Part shown: in pieces, positions 1 through 9,733 of the stretch | Layout of the letters: the number at the start of each line of letters is the position of its first letter | How positions within the stretch are numbered: the stretch's first letter is position 1 | DNA from: Planctomycetota bacterium | GTDB lineage: Bacteria; Planctomycetota; Planctomycetia; Planctomycetales; Planctomycetaceae | Direction: 5' to 3' | Length of the DNA stretch: 64,000 nt | NCBI GenBank assembly: GCA_003388505.1 | Contig: QQVO01000002.1 | Span: forward strand, 85,147-149,146 | Position numbers and translations under genes: made by a program | Notes under the pieces: model-generated | What the model was told of the DNA's origin: nothing | Database searches by the model: none | Seen by the model: the letters and a program-made list of their open reading frames with translations, nothing else

Positions 1-157
1 CCGCCCTGAGTTCCTCGGCATAGAAGGTCTTCTGCGGGAAGTAGTACGTATAGATGTCCCCGCCTACGAGTCCCCCGCCATGCCACAGCGGTCGCCAGAA
101 CAGGTACGTCAACCCGACGGCGACCAGGGCGATGGAGAGAAACTTGACAATACGCAT
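1..157 (-). CDS. Multi-pass membrane protein, N-terminal fragment (YfhO-like)
   Basis: This is an open frame that starts with ATG at 157-155 and runs off the left edge, so only about 52 residues are visible. They begin [20 protein letters not shown], a typical uncleaved signal anchor or first membrane helix. Next comes a Gly-rich [17 protein letters not shown] segment and then FYAEELR. This GGD-x-YxYFxPxxxFxAEELR pattern is what I recall at the start of large planctomycetal YfhO-like membrane proteins, which are thought to act in glycosyl transfer or surface polymer assembly. The family assignment rests on this short stretch alone. No Shine-Dalgarno sequence is evident upstream. Confidence 0.65.
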   Translation of the reverse strand, partial: MRIVKFLSIALVAVGLTYLFWRPLWHGGGLVGGDIYTYYFPQKTFYAEELRA

Positions 158-992
158 GTCACGAAACGTCGGCGAAGTGGAAACGGACGACCTGTCTCTC
201 TGCTCAATCAATACCGCAGGGGGAACACGACTCGCTGGGCACTCCCAACACCTGAACTCAACACACCGACGCGCAGGAAATCGGGCAAGCAGAATCCCAA
301 ACCGGTTGAATCCGTTGCTGCGGTCTGGTGTGTCCCGACGCTCGGCAACTCCCGAAGACGTGCTGCTACCAGGCTTTCCGCAGTTCCTCGGAGAAGTAGC
401 GCGCCCCACCTGTCAACTCTGCGTATCTCCGCGTCTTTGCGACTTTGCGTCGAATACCCGAATGTATGAAGCGTCCCCCCCGGCGAGCCAATCGGCGAAT
501 CCTGCCGGATTGGAACGGATTGTGCATTTCTGCTGAACCGCGTCGCAACGACGCACTCCCAGACCCATCACACGAGCAACGGAACGCAGAAAACCCGGCG
601 AGACAGCAAGTCGCGTCGGTTTCCGGTGGCTCGTCTCCGTTTCAGCACTTGTAGGCATTTCAACCCGGCCTTGTAAATCCTGCAAGCCGGGCCCTTCGTA
701 AGCGGCGTTCCGGTCGCCACCGGAGCAATTTGCTCCGGCACCGCGATGATGCGAGGCGCACCGGCACCCGCCGATTCCCCATCGACAATTCGGACCAGTC
801 GAACGAGCGGCCTTCCCGCCGCCCGCGATCGCTGTCCGAACGACGCGTGAGGAGTCGTTTACGCTTTTTTTGGCATGGAGGCCAGCGATGTGGCGAAACT
901 GCTTTCCGGCTCTCGGGATGGGGCCATCGCCGCTGCGTCTGTTCTCAGTCGCCTGCCCCTCCCCCCGCCCCTCTTTCAGCCGGAGTTGACCC
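158..992. other. Intergenic region without a convincing gene
   Basis: The frames here have unlikely compositions and no recognisable motif. The stretch at about 421-452 carries GCGACTTTGCGTC (439-451), a degenerate repeat seen again near 62,235 and, less well, near 23,360. A short palindrome with stem CCGGAGCAA occupies 720-738. Nothing else is supported. Confidence 0.5.
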
Positions 993-2642
993 ATGTCCAA
1001 TGCCGCCGCTCTCGTCGTCCTGCTTGCATCCTTCGGCGCCCAGCCGCGCGGCGAAGTCCTCGACTTCAGCGCCACCTGGTGCGGCCCCTGCCAGCAGATG
1101 AACCCGATTGTCTCGCGGTTGCAGCGGGAGGGATACCCGATCCGCAAGGTCGACGTCGACAAGGAGCGGGCTCTCGCCAAGCAATACAACATCAGTTCCA
1201 TCCCGGCGTTCGTGCTGGTCGTCGACGGTGAAGAAGTCGCCCGTTCGGTCGGCGCCACCACCGAGTCCAATCTCCGCCGCATGCTGGCCCGCATTCCCAG
1301 CCAGCCCGAACAAGGCCGCACGCTCCCCGAACCCCAAACGCTCATCGCCGACGATGACACGAGCGAAGATCAACTTCCTCGCGACGGCACGCAGCATGCC
1401 ATTCAAACCACGCCCGAACGCTCAACAGCCGCTGACGATTCCGACGGATCTCTCTTCGGACGCTTTTTCCCGAACCGCAACGAACCGGAAAACATGCTCG
1501 CCATGGGCCAGGATCCTGAAGCGACCCAGCCCGCCCAACCCCCGGCGCATCGCCCACTCGCCGCCAGCACCCGCATCCGGGTCGCGATCAACGGCAACCT
1601 CAATCTCGGCTCGGGCACCGTCATCTCCAGCCGGCCCGGCCAGACGCTCATCGTCACCTGCGGCCATATCTTCCGCGACATGACCGACGAGTCGAAGATC
1701 GAAGTCGACCTCTTCACGGGCGAATCCCATCGCACTTACATCGGAAAGGTCGTCCGCTACGATCTCGAAGCCGACGTCGGACTCATCGTCGTGCCGACCG
1801 ACGCGGCCGTCCCGGCGACCGACATCGCCGGAGAAACGGTCGCTCTCGCGACCGGCGACCGGGTCGCCTGCATCGGCTGCAGCGGCGGCAATCCACCGAC
1901 CCGAGAACAGATGCAACTCACGGCCGTCAACAAGTACAACGGTCCCGACAACATCGAGTGCACCGGCACCCCCGTTCAGGGCCGCTCCGGAGGCGGACTG
2001 TTCAATCTCGACGGCGAGTTGATCGGCGTGTGCATCGCGGCCGACAAGGACGCAGGTCGCGGACTGTACGCCCACGCCTTCGCCGTCCACGATCTGCTCG
2101 ACGACTGCAACCTGACCTACCTCTATCAACCGCGGCAGGAACCCGCCGTTATCGATACGGCCGTCGCAGAAGCCGAGGCAGCCCCGGCCGACTTCGGCTC
2201 GGCAACGGAAGCCCCCGCCTGGAACGACCAGCCGGCTGCGATCGAAAACCCGCCGGCCGTCGCAGAGACTGATCTGACCGAAATCACCGCAGGCGACGCG
2301 GAAGTCGTCGTCATCATCCGTCCCCGCGGCCAACCGAACGCCGCCAGCCGGGTCGTCATCATCAATCAGGCCAGCCAGAAATTCCTGTCCTACCTGGACG
2401 GCGAACTTCCTACGGCAAGCGACAACATGACGGCCAATCGCATGCTGCCCACCACGCAGACCGTGCAGAATCCGCAGGCCCGCTCGCGGCACGAGTCCCG
2501 CCGGACAAACTCAGACGCCCGCCCGTTTCCCGAAAGCCGGCCGACCCCCCGCCCCCGCGCGACAAAGGCCGGTTGGGAACCCACATCGTTCGCCAAGCCC
2601 GACGCCCCCGAACGCTACGTCCGCTCCGCACGCACCAGGTAG
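993..2642 (+). CDS. Thioredoxin-like domain fused to trypsin-like serine protease domain
   Basis: A 549-residue protein with two enzyme modules. Residues about 18-102 form a thioredoxin fold with the intact redox motif WCGPC (29-33) and the cis-Pro region SSIPAFV. A linker of about 85 residues follows. Residues about 193-370 look like a chymotrypsin/HtrA-type protease: TCGHIF gives His225, EADVGLIV gives Asp261, and QGRSGGGLF gives Ser332. All three triad residues are therefore present. The C-terminal 170 residues are low in complexity, with Ala/Glu/Pro then Arg/Pro. The N-terminus (AAALVVLLASFGAQ) is a short hydrophobic stretch that could be a weak export signal. A GGAG sequence lies just upstream of the ATG. 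Presumably it acts on exported or envelope protein thiols or in proteolysis; the substrate is unknown. Confidence 0.8.
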   Translation: MSNAAALVVLLASFGAQPRGEVLDFSATWCGPCQQMNPIVSRLQREGYPIRKVDVDKERALAKQYNISSIPAFVLVVDGEEVARSVGATTESNLRRMLARIPSQPEQGRTLPEPQTLIADDDTSEDQLPRDGTQHAIQTTPERSTAADDSDGSLFGRFFPNRNEPENMLAMGQDPEATQPAQPPAHRPLAASTRIRVAINGNLNLGSGTVISSRPGQTLIVTCGHIFRDMTDESKIEVDLFTGESHRTYIGKVVRYDLEADVGLIVVPTDAAVPATDIAGETVALATGDRVACIGCSGGNPPTREQMQLTAVNKYNGPDNIECTGTPVQGRSGGGLFNLDGELIGVCIAADKDAGRGLYAHAFAVHDLLDDCNLTYLYQPRQEPAVIDTAVAEAEAAPADFGSATEAPAWNDQPAAIENPPAVAETDLTEITAGDAEVVVIIRPRGQPNAASRVVIINQASQKFLSYLDGELPTASDNMTANRMLPTTQTVQNPQARSRHESRRTNSDARPFPESRPTPRPRATKAGWEPTSFAKPDAPERYVRSARTR

Positions 2643-2743
2643 CCCGGATTATTCATCAAGGATGTCACCACTGAGACACGGAGAGAAGAATTTGCAGCGA
2701 AATATCTGGCGGTTGTTCAATCCTGAGTGACGGGTTGGGTGCT

Positions 2744-2806
2744 ACTGGCTTTGCCAGTGCATCGCGGAGTAGACGTCCTTTCTGGTTCGCACTGGCGGAG
2801 CCAGTG
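2744..2806. repeat. Pair of small hairpins sharing the stem ACTGGC/GCCAGT
   Basis: Two perfect hairpins, ACTGGC-TTT-GCCAGT at 2744-2758 and CACTGGC-GGA-GCCAGTG at 2790-2806, lie about 100 bases after the thioredoxin-protease gene. Neither has a T-run, so simple intrinsic termination is not supported. They may be dispersed palindromic repeats. Confidence 0.5.
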
Positions 2807-2818
2807 GCGCCGGTTCTT

Positions 2819-2844
2819 GACTCTTGACTCTGAACCCTCAGCTC
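2819..2844. repeat. 26-bp repeat, copy 1 (matches 36478-36503)
   Basis: The string GACTCTTGACTCT followed by a near-identical CCCTCAGCTC half recurs at 36478-36503 with two mismatches over 26 bases. Both copies are intergenic. Its function is unknown. Confidence 0.5.
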
Positions 2845-2959
2845 TTCACTCGACACTTTCCTCGATCGATTTCTCGACACCGGCGCCGCAATCCGTAAGA
2901 ATAGGTCTCTGAACGCACTGCACCCCAATCAGCCGGCCCACGTCACCCACAGCACACCC

Positions 2960-3154
2960 ATGAGTGACCAGAACGTATCCGAGACCGAAACTGCGGACGC
3001 CCCCCTCTTCACGCAGGCCGAACTCCGCGAGTTCGACGCGGACGACGTCGAGGCCGGCAAAAACATCTGCAAGATGCTCTCACTGTTCTTCTTCTACACA
3101 GTGATCGTCATGGGCATCTCCGTCTGGGTGACCTACACCTGGATCTTCGACTGA
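2960..3154 (+). CDS. Small single-pass membrane protein
   Basis: A 64-residue open frame. It has an acidic, Thr/Glu-rich N-terminal half (about 1-37) and then a strong membrane helix, LSLFFFYTVIVMGISVWVTY, at about 41-60, ending WIFD. I recognise no family. Length, acidic head and clean transmembrane segment are typical of genuine small membrane proteins. A hairpin (ATCCGC/GCGGAT, 3156-3174) directly follows the stop. No Shine-Dalgarno sequence is obvious. Confidence 0.6.
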   Translation: MSDQNVSETETADAPLFTQAELREFDADDVEAGKNICKMLSLFFFYTVIVMGISVWVTYTWIFD

Positions 3155-3588
3155 AATCCGCACCGCAGGCGGATCTCCACGACTTCGGAAGGCCGTGGGA
3201 CGGAGCAGGTAGACCGGCCTTCCAGGGCACACATCTCTCGATCCGCGTTCGAGTGACTCTCCGAGAGATTCGAATGGAACGCGGATGACCACGGATGGGA
3301 CCGATTTTCGCTGATTGGACAGTCCGCTGCTTCCTGTCCTTCGTGTCTTTGTGGTTGTTTCAACCAATGAACGGATTTGTGTGTCACTCGTAGCCTTCGA
3401 AGGCCGGTGCCCGGCAGCATTCAACAACCCAACACACGCTGCGGCGCCCGTAAGCCGCCTGCTCTACGGTCCGCGGCCCGATTCGCATCGGCCTGAAACA
3501 AGCGCTCGATATTTCCTGACTTCCCCGGCCTGTCATCTGGTCGCAGCCCGGCATAAACTCGGCTGACTGCACAGATGAGGAAGGCTGC
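3155..3588. other. Intergenic region with degenerate repeats
   Basis: It holds the 3156-3174 hairpin, a stretch of the kind GAACGCGGATGACCACGGATG (near 3276-3297) and CCTTCGTGTCTTTGTGGTT (near 3337-3355). The latter resembles the degenerate CACAAAG-type strings around 27.2-27.7 kb. No gene is convincing. Confidence 0.45.
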
Positions 3589-5097
3589 ATGAAAGTCCAT
3601 CAGTTTCTCGACCACTACGGGATCACCGAAAACCCATTCGCACAGGAAGACGCGCTCTCGGACCGCGTCTTTCTCGACCATTGTCTCGCGGCCACCCACC
3701 ACTCCGCCTGGGACAAGATCTTCGGCGACCCGCGCGCCGCGGCGACGTCGGTCGTTTTCGGAGAACAGGGCAGCGGCAAGACCGCGCTGCGGCTGCAGAT
3801 CAAGCAGGAACTGCAGCGCTATAACCGGGAACATCCGGAAGCGCGGGCCTTCGTCGTCGAGTACGACGACTTCAATCCGTACCTCGACTGTTTTCGCGAG
3901 CGCCTCAATGGACGTCGCCGAAAACCCGAGAACGCTTTGAAGAACTGGCGGCTGTGGGACCACATGGATGCGATCCTCACGCTGGCCGTCACGCGCCTGG
4001 CGAATGCGATTCGCAACGACGGCCGAGATCCAAAGGACGAAACGCAGAACATCGACATGGAGAAACTCCATGCCCTGCCCCGCGAACAGAGGCGGGACAT
4101 TCTGCTCTTGGCCGCCTTCTACGACGACAACCGGGATCTGGCGCCCCGTCAGCGCTGGCAGAAACTTCGCTGGAAACTGCGCTATTTCAGTTGGAAAAAG
4201 TTCTGGGTCTGGGCGCTGGGACTGCTGGTGACGGTCGGCGTCGTCGCCGGAGTCATCGCCTACCACGAGGGCGACTGGAAAAAACTCTTCGAATGGTGGG
4301 GCTGGTGGGCCATCATCGCGGCCGGTTGGCTCCCGTGTGTCTGGGACTCACTCCGCCGCACCTGGATCGGCTGGCGCGCCAGAAACCAGATCCGCGTGTT
4401 CGACCATCGCGTCCGCGCGCTGCGCAAGAACATCGGTGGATTCGAGACCTCCGAATACGCCGGACAGCCGCTCCCCACCCGGCCGCGCGGCGACGACCGC
4501 TACGAACTTCTGCTCAAACTGCAGTCGGTGTTGAAATCACTCGGTTTCGAGAGCATCTACGTTCTGATGGACCGCGTCGACGAGCCGCATCTCATTAACG
4601 GCGCCGCCGAACGTATGCGCGATTTCGTCTGGCCGATGTTCGACAACAAGTTTCTGAAGCACCCCGGGATTGCGTTCAAACTGTTGCTGCCGATCGCGAT
4701 GTCCGGTTACCTGCAGCAACAGGAGCGAGAATTCTACGACCGCAGCCGCCTCGACAAGCAGAACCTCGTCTCGTCGCTGACCTGGACCGGGCAGGGTCTC
4801 TACGACATTGCCAACGATCGGATCAGAGCCTGCGCGAAACTTGCCGAGGGCAAGCCGCCGGGGATCATGGACTTCTTCGACCCGTCGATCAACGAGACGG
4901 AGCTGATCGGAATCCTCGATCGGCTGCGTGTGCCCCGCAATCTGTTCAAGTTCCTCTATCGCCTGCTCGTCGATCACTGCAGCAAGTACACCGAGGACAA
5001 CCCGGAGTGGAAAATCAAACGGGAAACGCTGCAATCGTCGCTGGCCGTCTTCCTCAAAGACCTGGAAGCCTACGAACAACGCCGGGGAACAGGCTGA
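3589..5097 (+). CDS. Membrane-associated P-loop ATPase (KAP-like)
   Basis: A 502-residue protein with a Walker A motif GEQGSGKT at 58-65 and a Walker B-like strand SIYVLMDRVDEP at about 322-333. Between them lie two hydrophobic segments, about 206-225 (WVWALGLLVTVGVVAGVI) and about 237-253 (WGWWAIIAAGWLP). Membrane helices inserted within the ATPase domain are the hallmark of KAP-type P-loop NTPases, though I cannot confirm the family. The start HQFLDHYGITENPFAQEDA resembles AAA-type proteins of the ExeA/TniB kind. The function is unknown; a membrane-tethered ATPase is all that can be said. It stands alone, with the next gene convergent. Confidence 0.75.
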   Translation: MKVHQFLDHYGITENPFAQEDALSDRVFLDHCLAATHHSAWDKIFGDPRAAATSVVFGEQGSGKTALRLQIKQELQRYNREHPEARAFVVEYDDFNPYLDCFRERLNGRRRKPENALKNWRLWDHMDAILTLAVTRLANAIRNDGRDPKDETQNIDMEKLHALPREQRRDILLLAAFYDDNRDLAPRQRWQKLRWKLRYFSWKKFWVWALGLLVTVGVVAGVIAYHEGDWKKLFEWWGWWAIIAAGWLPCVWDSLRRTWIGWRARNQIRVFDHRVRALRKNIGGFETSEYAGQPLPTRPRGDDRYELLLKLQSVLKSLGFESIYVLMDRVDEPHLINGAAERMRDFVWPMFDNKFLKHPGIAFKLLLPIAMSGYLQQQEREFYDRSRLDKQNLVSSLTWTGQGLYDIANDRIRACAKLAEGKPPGIMDFFDPSINETELIGILDRLRVPRNLFKFLYRLLVDHCSKYTEDNPEWKIKRETLQSSLAVFLKDLEAYEQRRGTG

Positions 5098-5134
5098 ACT
5101 CCCCCCCTCCGTGATTTCTCGATCGTCCGGATTT

Positions 5135-6310
5135 TCAGCGGGAGTGCGGCGGCATGCTTGTCACCCGTCCATCGTGTCGCGGCGGCTTCGGGCCCGGGAA
5201 CTGGTAATACGTGCACGCAAGCGTCGAGTTGAACAGCTTGCGGCGCCGCTCCGCCCGGCGGCCGAACAACCGCTCGAACTGCGGATGCGCCGTCAGCACG
5301 TAGATCGACCACGTGTCGAGCGGCTCAAACAGACGCCCCATGTCGCGGTACAACTGCTCGACTTCCCGTTCCTCGCCGATCCGCTCGCCGTACGGCGGAT
5401 TCGTAATCAGCACACCGTACTTCCGCGGCGATCGAAACTCCGCCAGCGCTTTCCTCTGGAAATGGATGTCGTCGGCCACGCCCGTTGCCTCGGCGTGCTT
5501 CCGCGCCGCCAGAACGGCCCGCTCCTCAACGTCCGTGCCGATCAGTCTCTCCGCAAGTTGCGGCCTGACTTTCGCGGCGGCCGCCACGCGCTCCGCGTCC
5601 CACAGACCGCGGGGAAACTGCGGCCACTGCTCAGCGGCGAACGAACGCTTCAGCCCCGGCGCGATCTCCCGCCCGATCATCGCCGCCTCGATCAGGATCG
5701 TCCCCGATCCACAGCACGGATCGACCAGAGGCCGCTCCCGGTTCCAGTAACTGAGCAGCACCAGCGCGGCCGCCAGTGTTTCCCGCAGCGGCGCGGGTCC
5801 GGAGGCAGTTCGATAGCCCCGCTTGTGCAGCGCGTCTCCCGACGTGTCGATCGTCAAAGTCACCCGGTCCTTGAGCACGGCGACCTCGATGCCCCGAGCG
5901 GCCCCCGTCTCATCGAACCAGTCCCGCTGATGGACCGACTTCAGCCGCTCGACGATCGCCTTCTTCACAATCCGCTGGCAGTCCGGCACGCTGTGCAGTT
6001 TGGACCGTGCACTGCGTCCCCGCACCGGAAACGCCGCGTCCACCGGCAGCCAGTCCTCCCAGGCAATCGCGGCAGTCCGGTCGAACAATTCGCCAAAGTC
6101 AGTCGCATCGAACTCGGCGACCTGAATCACCACGCGACTCGCGCAGCGCAGCCACAGGTTGCAGCGGACGACCGCTGCCGCGTCCCCTGGAAATCGCACG
6201 CGACCGTCTTCAACTCGCTGCTGCGCGTATCCCAGCGCGTTCAGTTCGCGCGCAACGACCGCCTCCAGTCCGAATGCCGTCGTCGCAATCAGGTTGTATT
6301 GGCCGCTCAT
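5135..6310 (-). CDS. rlmL: THUMP-domain class I RNA methyltransferase, RlmL/YpsC-like
   Basis: A 391-residue protein. The start YNLIATTAFGLEAVVARELNALGY and the following 150 residues match the ferredoxin-like plus THUMP region of the RlmL/YpsC family. The methylase domain carries motif I DPCCGSG (197-203) and the catalytic NPPYGER (304-310) typical of N2-guanine RNA methylases. The length matches single-domain RlmL (E. coli RlmL is fused to RlmK). The expected reaction is SAM-dependent m2G modification of 23S rRNA, by family. The symbol is by homology and the exact target base is not shown. It ends convergent to the ATPase gene with a 37-bp gap. Confidence 0.85.
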   Translation of the reverse strand: MSGQYNLIATTAFGLEAVVARELNALGYAQQRVEDGRVRFPGDAAAVVRCNLWLRCASRVVIQVAEFDATDFGELFDRTAAIAWEDWLPVDAAFPVRGRSARSKLHSVPDCQRIVKKAIVERLKSVHQRDWFDETGAARGIEVAVLKDRVTLTIDTSGDALHKRGYRTASGPAPLRETLAAALVLLSYWNRERPLVDPCCGSGTILIEAAMIGREIAPGLKRSFAAEQWPQFPRGLWDAERVAAAAKVRPQLAERLIGTDVEERAVLAARKHAEATGVADDIHFQRKALAEFRSPRKYGVLITNPPYGERIGEEREVEQLYRDMGRLFEPLDTWSIYVLTAHPQFERLFGRRAERRRKLFNSTLACTYYQFPGPKPPRHDGRVTSMPPHSR

Positions 6311-6732
6311 CGGTGTTGCTGCGCAGGTCAGCCGAAGAGAACGATTATTGTCGACAACATCAATTCGCCCTGCCTGCTGACGATTGCCCGAGATGACATT
6401 CGTTTTGCGAGAGCGACTGGTCGCTCAACGTTTAGTCTTTCGCGTCCCCCGCCCTGGCACAAGGGACGCATCAATTACGCTCCCAGCACGAGGAATCACG
6501 ATTCCCGCTGCACAGCGCCGCCCAAAGAGGTACTTGACCGGTTCCGCGCAACTGCTCTAAACTCCGGCAGGCTATAGCGATTTGTGAATCAGTTCTCGCG
6601 ATCTGTCTCGCGGAATCTCGCACGCAATTGTCCGAAAACCGCTCGACGCGGACACTTGGTAGAGCAGTTTGCTCGAAACGGTTCTTGCGATAGGCCGCGC
6701 CCAGCCGGGCTTGCAAATAGAGGACGCGATTG
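6311..6732. other. Divergent intergenic region with a family A repeat
   Basis: This stretch separates the divergent methylase and phosphoesterase genes. Repeat A4 (6571-6675) occupies the part nearest the phosphoesterase. The rest shows no gene. Confidence 0.5.
6571..6675 (-). repeat. Dispersed repeat family A, copy A4 (diverged)
   Basis: The reverse complement aligns over its whole length with the copies at 17851, 36094 and 58960. Shared blocks include GCTCGACGCGGACAC and GCGATCTGTCTCGCGGA. It is the most diverged of the four: the terminal palindrome reads AGAGCAGTTTGCTC instead of AGAGCAAATTGCTCT. Confidence 0.8.
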
Positions 6733-7476
6733 GTGCGCGCGATCATCAGCGACATTCATGGAAACCTGGAAGCCCTTGAGGCCGTCTTCGCGGACATCGA
6801 GCAGCAGGATGTGTCTGAGGTCTACTGCCTGGGGGACGTGATCGGTTACGGACCGAATCCCCGCGAATGCATCGACCTCGTCATGGACCGCTGCGCCCTG
6901 ACGATTCTGGGCAACCACGACCAGGCCGCGCTGTTCGATCCCGAAGGGTTCAACGCGGGCGCCGAGCGGGCCATCTTCTGGACCCGCAGCGTCCTCGAAT
7001 CCGGTGATTCCAAGTCCAACGAACGTCGCTGGGAATTCCTCGGCGAGTTGCCCCGCGTCCGTCGCGAGGATGACTTCCTGTTCGTGCACGGCTCCGCCCG
7101 CAATCCCCTGAACGAGTACGTCTTCCCGGAAGACATCTACAACCAGCGGAAGATGGAGCGGATCTTCTCCCTGGTGGAGAAGTATTGTTTTCAGGGGCAT
7201 ACGCACATTCCCGGCGTTTTTACGGAGCAATTGAATTTTCTTTCGCCCGAAGAAATTGAGTTCCATTACGAACTGGGGGAAGAGAAAGTGCTGCTCAACG
7301 TGGGGTCGGTCGGACAGCCCCGCGACGGCGACCCCCGCGCCTGCTACGTGCTGCTCAACGACAAGCAGGTGCAATACCGCCGGGTCCAGTACGACTTTGA
7401 AAAAACGATCGAAAAGATCTATCCCATTCCCGAGTTGGACAAGTTTCTGGGCGACCGCCTGCGCGAGGGACGTTGA
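6733..7476 (+). CDS. Metallophosphoesterase, YfcE/diadenosine tetraphosphatase-like
   Basis: About 247 residues with the complete calcineurin-like metal-binding signature in order: SDIHGN (6-11), [19 protein letters not shown] and QGHTHIPG, followed by a [15 protein letters not shown] strand. This layout is typical of YfcE/MJ0936-type phosphodiesterases and of related symmetric-Ap4A-hydrolase-like proteins; the substrate cannot be told. I chose the GTG at 6733, giving [11 protein letters not shown], with AGAGGA nine bases upstream. A TTG at 6730 would add one residue. Confidence 0.85.
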   Translation: MRAIISDIHGNLEALEAVFADIEQQDVSEVYCLGDVIGYGPNPRECIDLVMDRCALTILGNHDQAALFDPEGFNAGAERAIFWTRSVLESGDSKSNERRWEFLGELPRVRREDDFLFVHGSARNPLNEYVFPEDIYNQRKMERIFSLVEKYCFQGHTHIPGVFTEQLNFLSPEEIEFHYELGEEKVLLNVGSVGQPRDGDPRACYVLLNDKQVQYRRVQYDFEKTIEKIYPIPELDKFLGDRLREGR

Positions 7477-7597
7477 GTCGCGGCGGAGAGAGTGGGCCGA
7501 AGAGACTTCGTCAGACCGCTCTGCCGCAGGGTGGCCGGCGGCACGCTCGTGGATCGATCAGATTGAGCCCCCTCGGGGGGGACGGAAGTGAGACGTC

Positions 7598-9733
7598 ATG
7601 GAACAGCGGCGATTCATCCTGTTTATCGCGTCATCGGCGCTGTTCATGCTGCTCTGGATGCGGTTCGGTCCGAAACCGGTCGTGCCCCCGCCCGGCCCCG
7701 CGAACAACGCGGCCGGGCAACAGGCTGAAGAACCGGCCGAGGACGAGAAGGCAGACCCGGCAGACCCCGCTGTCGTCGCAGACGCAGCAGACGAGGAACC
7801 CACCCCCCCGGCGGATGACGAAGCCGCCGATCAGCCCCCTCCGGCCGACCTGAAATTGCCCGAGTTTCCGCGGCGAACGGTCACCCTCGGTTCCGACGAA
7901 CGGGATTCCGATTACTTTCTCCAGGTCGAACTGACCACCACCGGCGCGGCGATCGTCTCCGCAACGCTCTCGGATGAGCGGTACATCACCGCCGACGGGA
8001 AGCGCGAACCGCTCAAGGTCGTCGGCAACAACCCCGACACGACTCTCAAAACGCTCGCGGTCGAGGTCGAAAAGATCGAAGAGGCCCTCCCCGGCGATTT
8101 GACGCTCGCCGACGTCGACTGGGAGATCGTCGACAAGAGCGACACCTCCGTCACCTTCCGCTATCCCGACCCGGCGGGCCGCTTCGAGATCCGTAAGCAT
8201 TTTGAGATCCAGCCGGGCGACCCGGAGAATCCTGACGGCGACACGGCCGGCTATCTCGTCCGGTTCGACGTTGAGTTCGTGAATCTCACCAACGAGACGC
8301 AAACGCTCAATTACCGGTTGCAGGGCCCCGTCGGCGTGCCGCTCGAAAACGCGGACAACACCCGCACATTCACAGAGATCAAAGTCGGCACCGTCGAGGA
8401 TCCCGGCGATCCCGTGCAACTTACTGCCAAGACGCTGGTCGGGCAGGTCGAAGACAAGATCCAGAACAACGATCCGGCGGCGGTCGACACCTGGCGCGAA
8501 CCGCTGAAGTACATCGGCGTCGACGTCCAGTACTTCGCGGCGCTGCTGTTCCCCCGGGATGAACAGGCGAAAGATCACGATGGCGACGGCGCGCCCGATC
8601 CCTACTTCAAGGAGTCGACGCCGCAACTTGTCCACCAGGCCCAGGAGCCGGAGCAGAGCGACATCAGCGTGACGATGCGGTCCCGCGATCTCATCCTCGC
8701 TCCCGGCGGCAGCGAACAGCACGAATTCGAACTGTTCCTGGGGCCGAAACGGTCCGAGTTGCTGCAACCGCTCGATGCCGGCGGAGTGATCACCTTCGGC
8801 TGGTTCACCCCGATCAGCATCGGCATGGTCTACATGCTGAACTTCTTTCACCACGCGTTCGGGCTGCCGTACGCGCTGGCCATCGTCGTGCTCACGCTGA
8901 TCGTCCGTGCCTGCATGTTCCCCATCACCCGCAAGCAGGCGGCCGGCGCGAAAAAGATGAAAGAACTGCAGCCGAAACTGCAGGAAATCAAAGCGAAGTA
9001 CGCCAAAGAGCCCGAGAAGTTCTGGAAAGCGCAGCGGGAGCTGTTTCGCAAACACAACTACAGCCCCATGGCCGGTTGCCTGCCGCTGTTCCTTCAACTC
9101 CCGATCTTCATCGGACTCTACAACGCCCTCAACTACGACGTCGACCTGCGAATGGTCGAGTTTCTCTGGATCGACAATCTGGCCGCGCCCGACGCCATCT
9201 TCTCATTCGGCTTTGAGGTGCCGTTCCTGCACTGGACCGATTTCAACCTGCTGCCCGTCATCACCATCGTGCTCTGGGTCATCCAGCAGAAGCTGTTCAT
9301 GCCGCCGGCCACCAGCCCGGAGCAGGAACTGCAGTACAAGATGATGAGTTGGATGATGATCGTCGTGGGCTTGATGATCTATCGCGTGCCGGCCGGTTTG
9401 TGCGTCTACTTCATCACCTCCACGATGTGGGGCATCACAGAGCGCAAAATCCTCGACTGGAAAAAGGACGACGAACCGTCGTCGCAACCCCAGGCCGCGA
9501 TCGTCGAGAGCACGGTCTCCAAGACCTCGGACGAGCCGGAGCAGCCCAAACGTCAGGGGTTCTTCGCCAAGCTCATCGAAGCCGCCGACCAGGCCCGCGC
9601 AGAGGCCGCCCGCAACGGACGGAATGGGAATGCTGCGAATTCTCAGAACTCGGCTCGGGGAGCGACCGAACGGAACAGCCCCAACAGCGGCAAGAAGCGA
9701 AGCCGCAAGAAGGGGCGTTCGCGTCATCGCTGA
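7598..9733 (+). CDS. yidC: Membrane protein insertase YidC/Oxa1
   Basis: A 711-residue protein. The first helix (FILFIASSALFMLLWM, about 6-21) is followed by an acidic linker rich in Ala/Pro/Asp and a large periplasmic beta-domain (about 85-390). The conserved 60KD_IMP core begins at about 405, with GMVYMLNFFHHAFGLPYALAIVVLTLIVR. It continues with KMKELQPKLQEIKAKY, the cytoplasmic coiled-coil loop, then SPMAGCLPLFLQLPIFIGLYNAL and LMIYRVPAGLCVYFITS. The tail is very basic (KKRSRKKGRSRHR), as in YidC proteins that contact ribosomes. It inserts membrane proteins together with, or independently of, Sec. It is longer than E. coli YidC (548 residues), mainly through the linker and tail. Confidence 0.95.
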   Translation: MEQRRFILFIASSALFMLLWMRFGPKPVVPPPGPANNAAGQQAEEPAEDEKADPADPAVVADAADEEPTPPADDEAADQPPPADLKLPEFPRRTVTLGSDERDSDYFLQVELTTTGAAIVSATLSDERYITADGKREPLKVVGNNPDTTLKTLAVEVEKIEEALPGDLTLADVDWEIVDKSDTSVTFRYPDPAGRFEIRKHFEIQPGDPENPDGDTAGYLVRFDVEFVNLTNETQTLNYRLQGPVGVPLENADNTRTFTEIKVGTVEDPGDPVQLTAKTLVGQVEDKIQNNDPAAVDTWREPLKYIGVDVQYFAALLFPRDEQAKDHDGDGAPDPYFKESTPQLVHQAQEPEQSDISVTMRSRDLILAPGGSEQHEFELFLGPKRSELLQPLDAGGVITFGWFTPISIGMVYMLNFFHHAFGLPYALAIVVLTLIVRACMFPITRKQAAGAKKMKELQPKLQEIKAKYAKEPEKFWKAQRELFRKHNYSPMAGCLPLFLQLPIFIGLYNALNYDVDLRMVEFLWIDNLAAPDAIFSFGFEVPFLHWTDFNLLPVITIVLWVIQQKLFMPPATSPEQELQYKMMSWMMIVVGLMIYRVPAGLCVYFITSTMWGITERKILDWKKDDEPSSQPQAAIVESTVSKTSDEPEQPKRQGFFAKLIEAADQARAEAARNGRNGNAANSQNSARGATERNSPNSGKKRSRKKGRSRHR

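Noticed and set aside
413..1360. A 315-residue frame on the minus strand at the left end
   Set aside because: It overlaps the thioredoxin domain on the other strand and shows no domain; it is a shadow frame.
4928..6577. A 549-residue frame on the plus strand
   Set aside because: It lies opposite the clear RlmL-like gene and is an Arg/Pro-rich shadow typical of GC-rich DNA.
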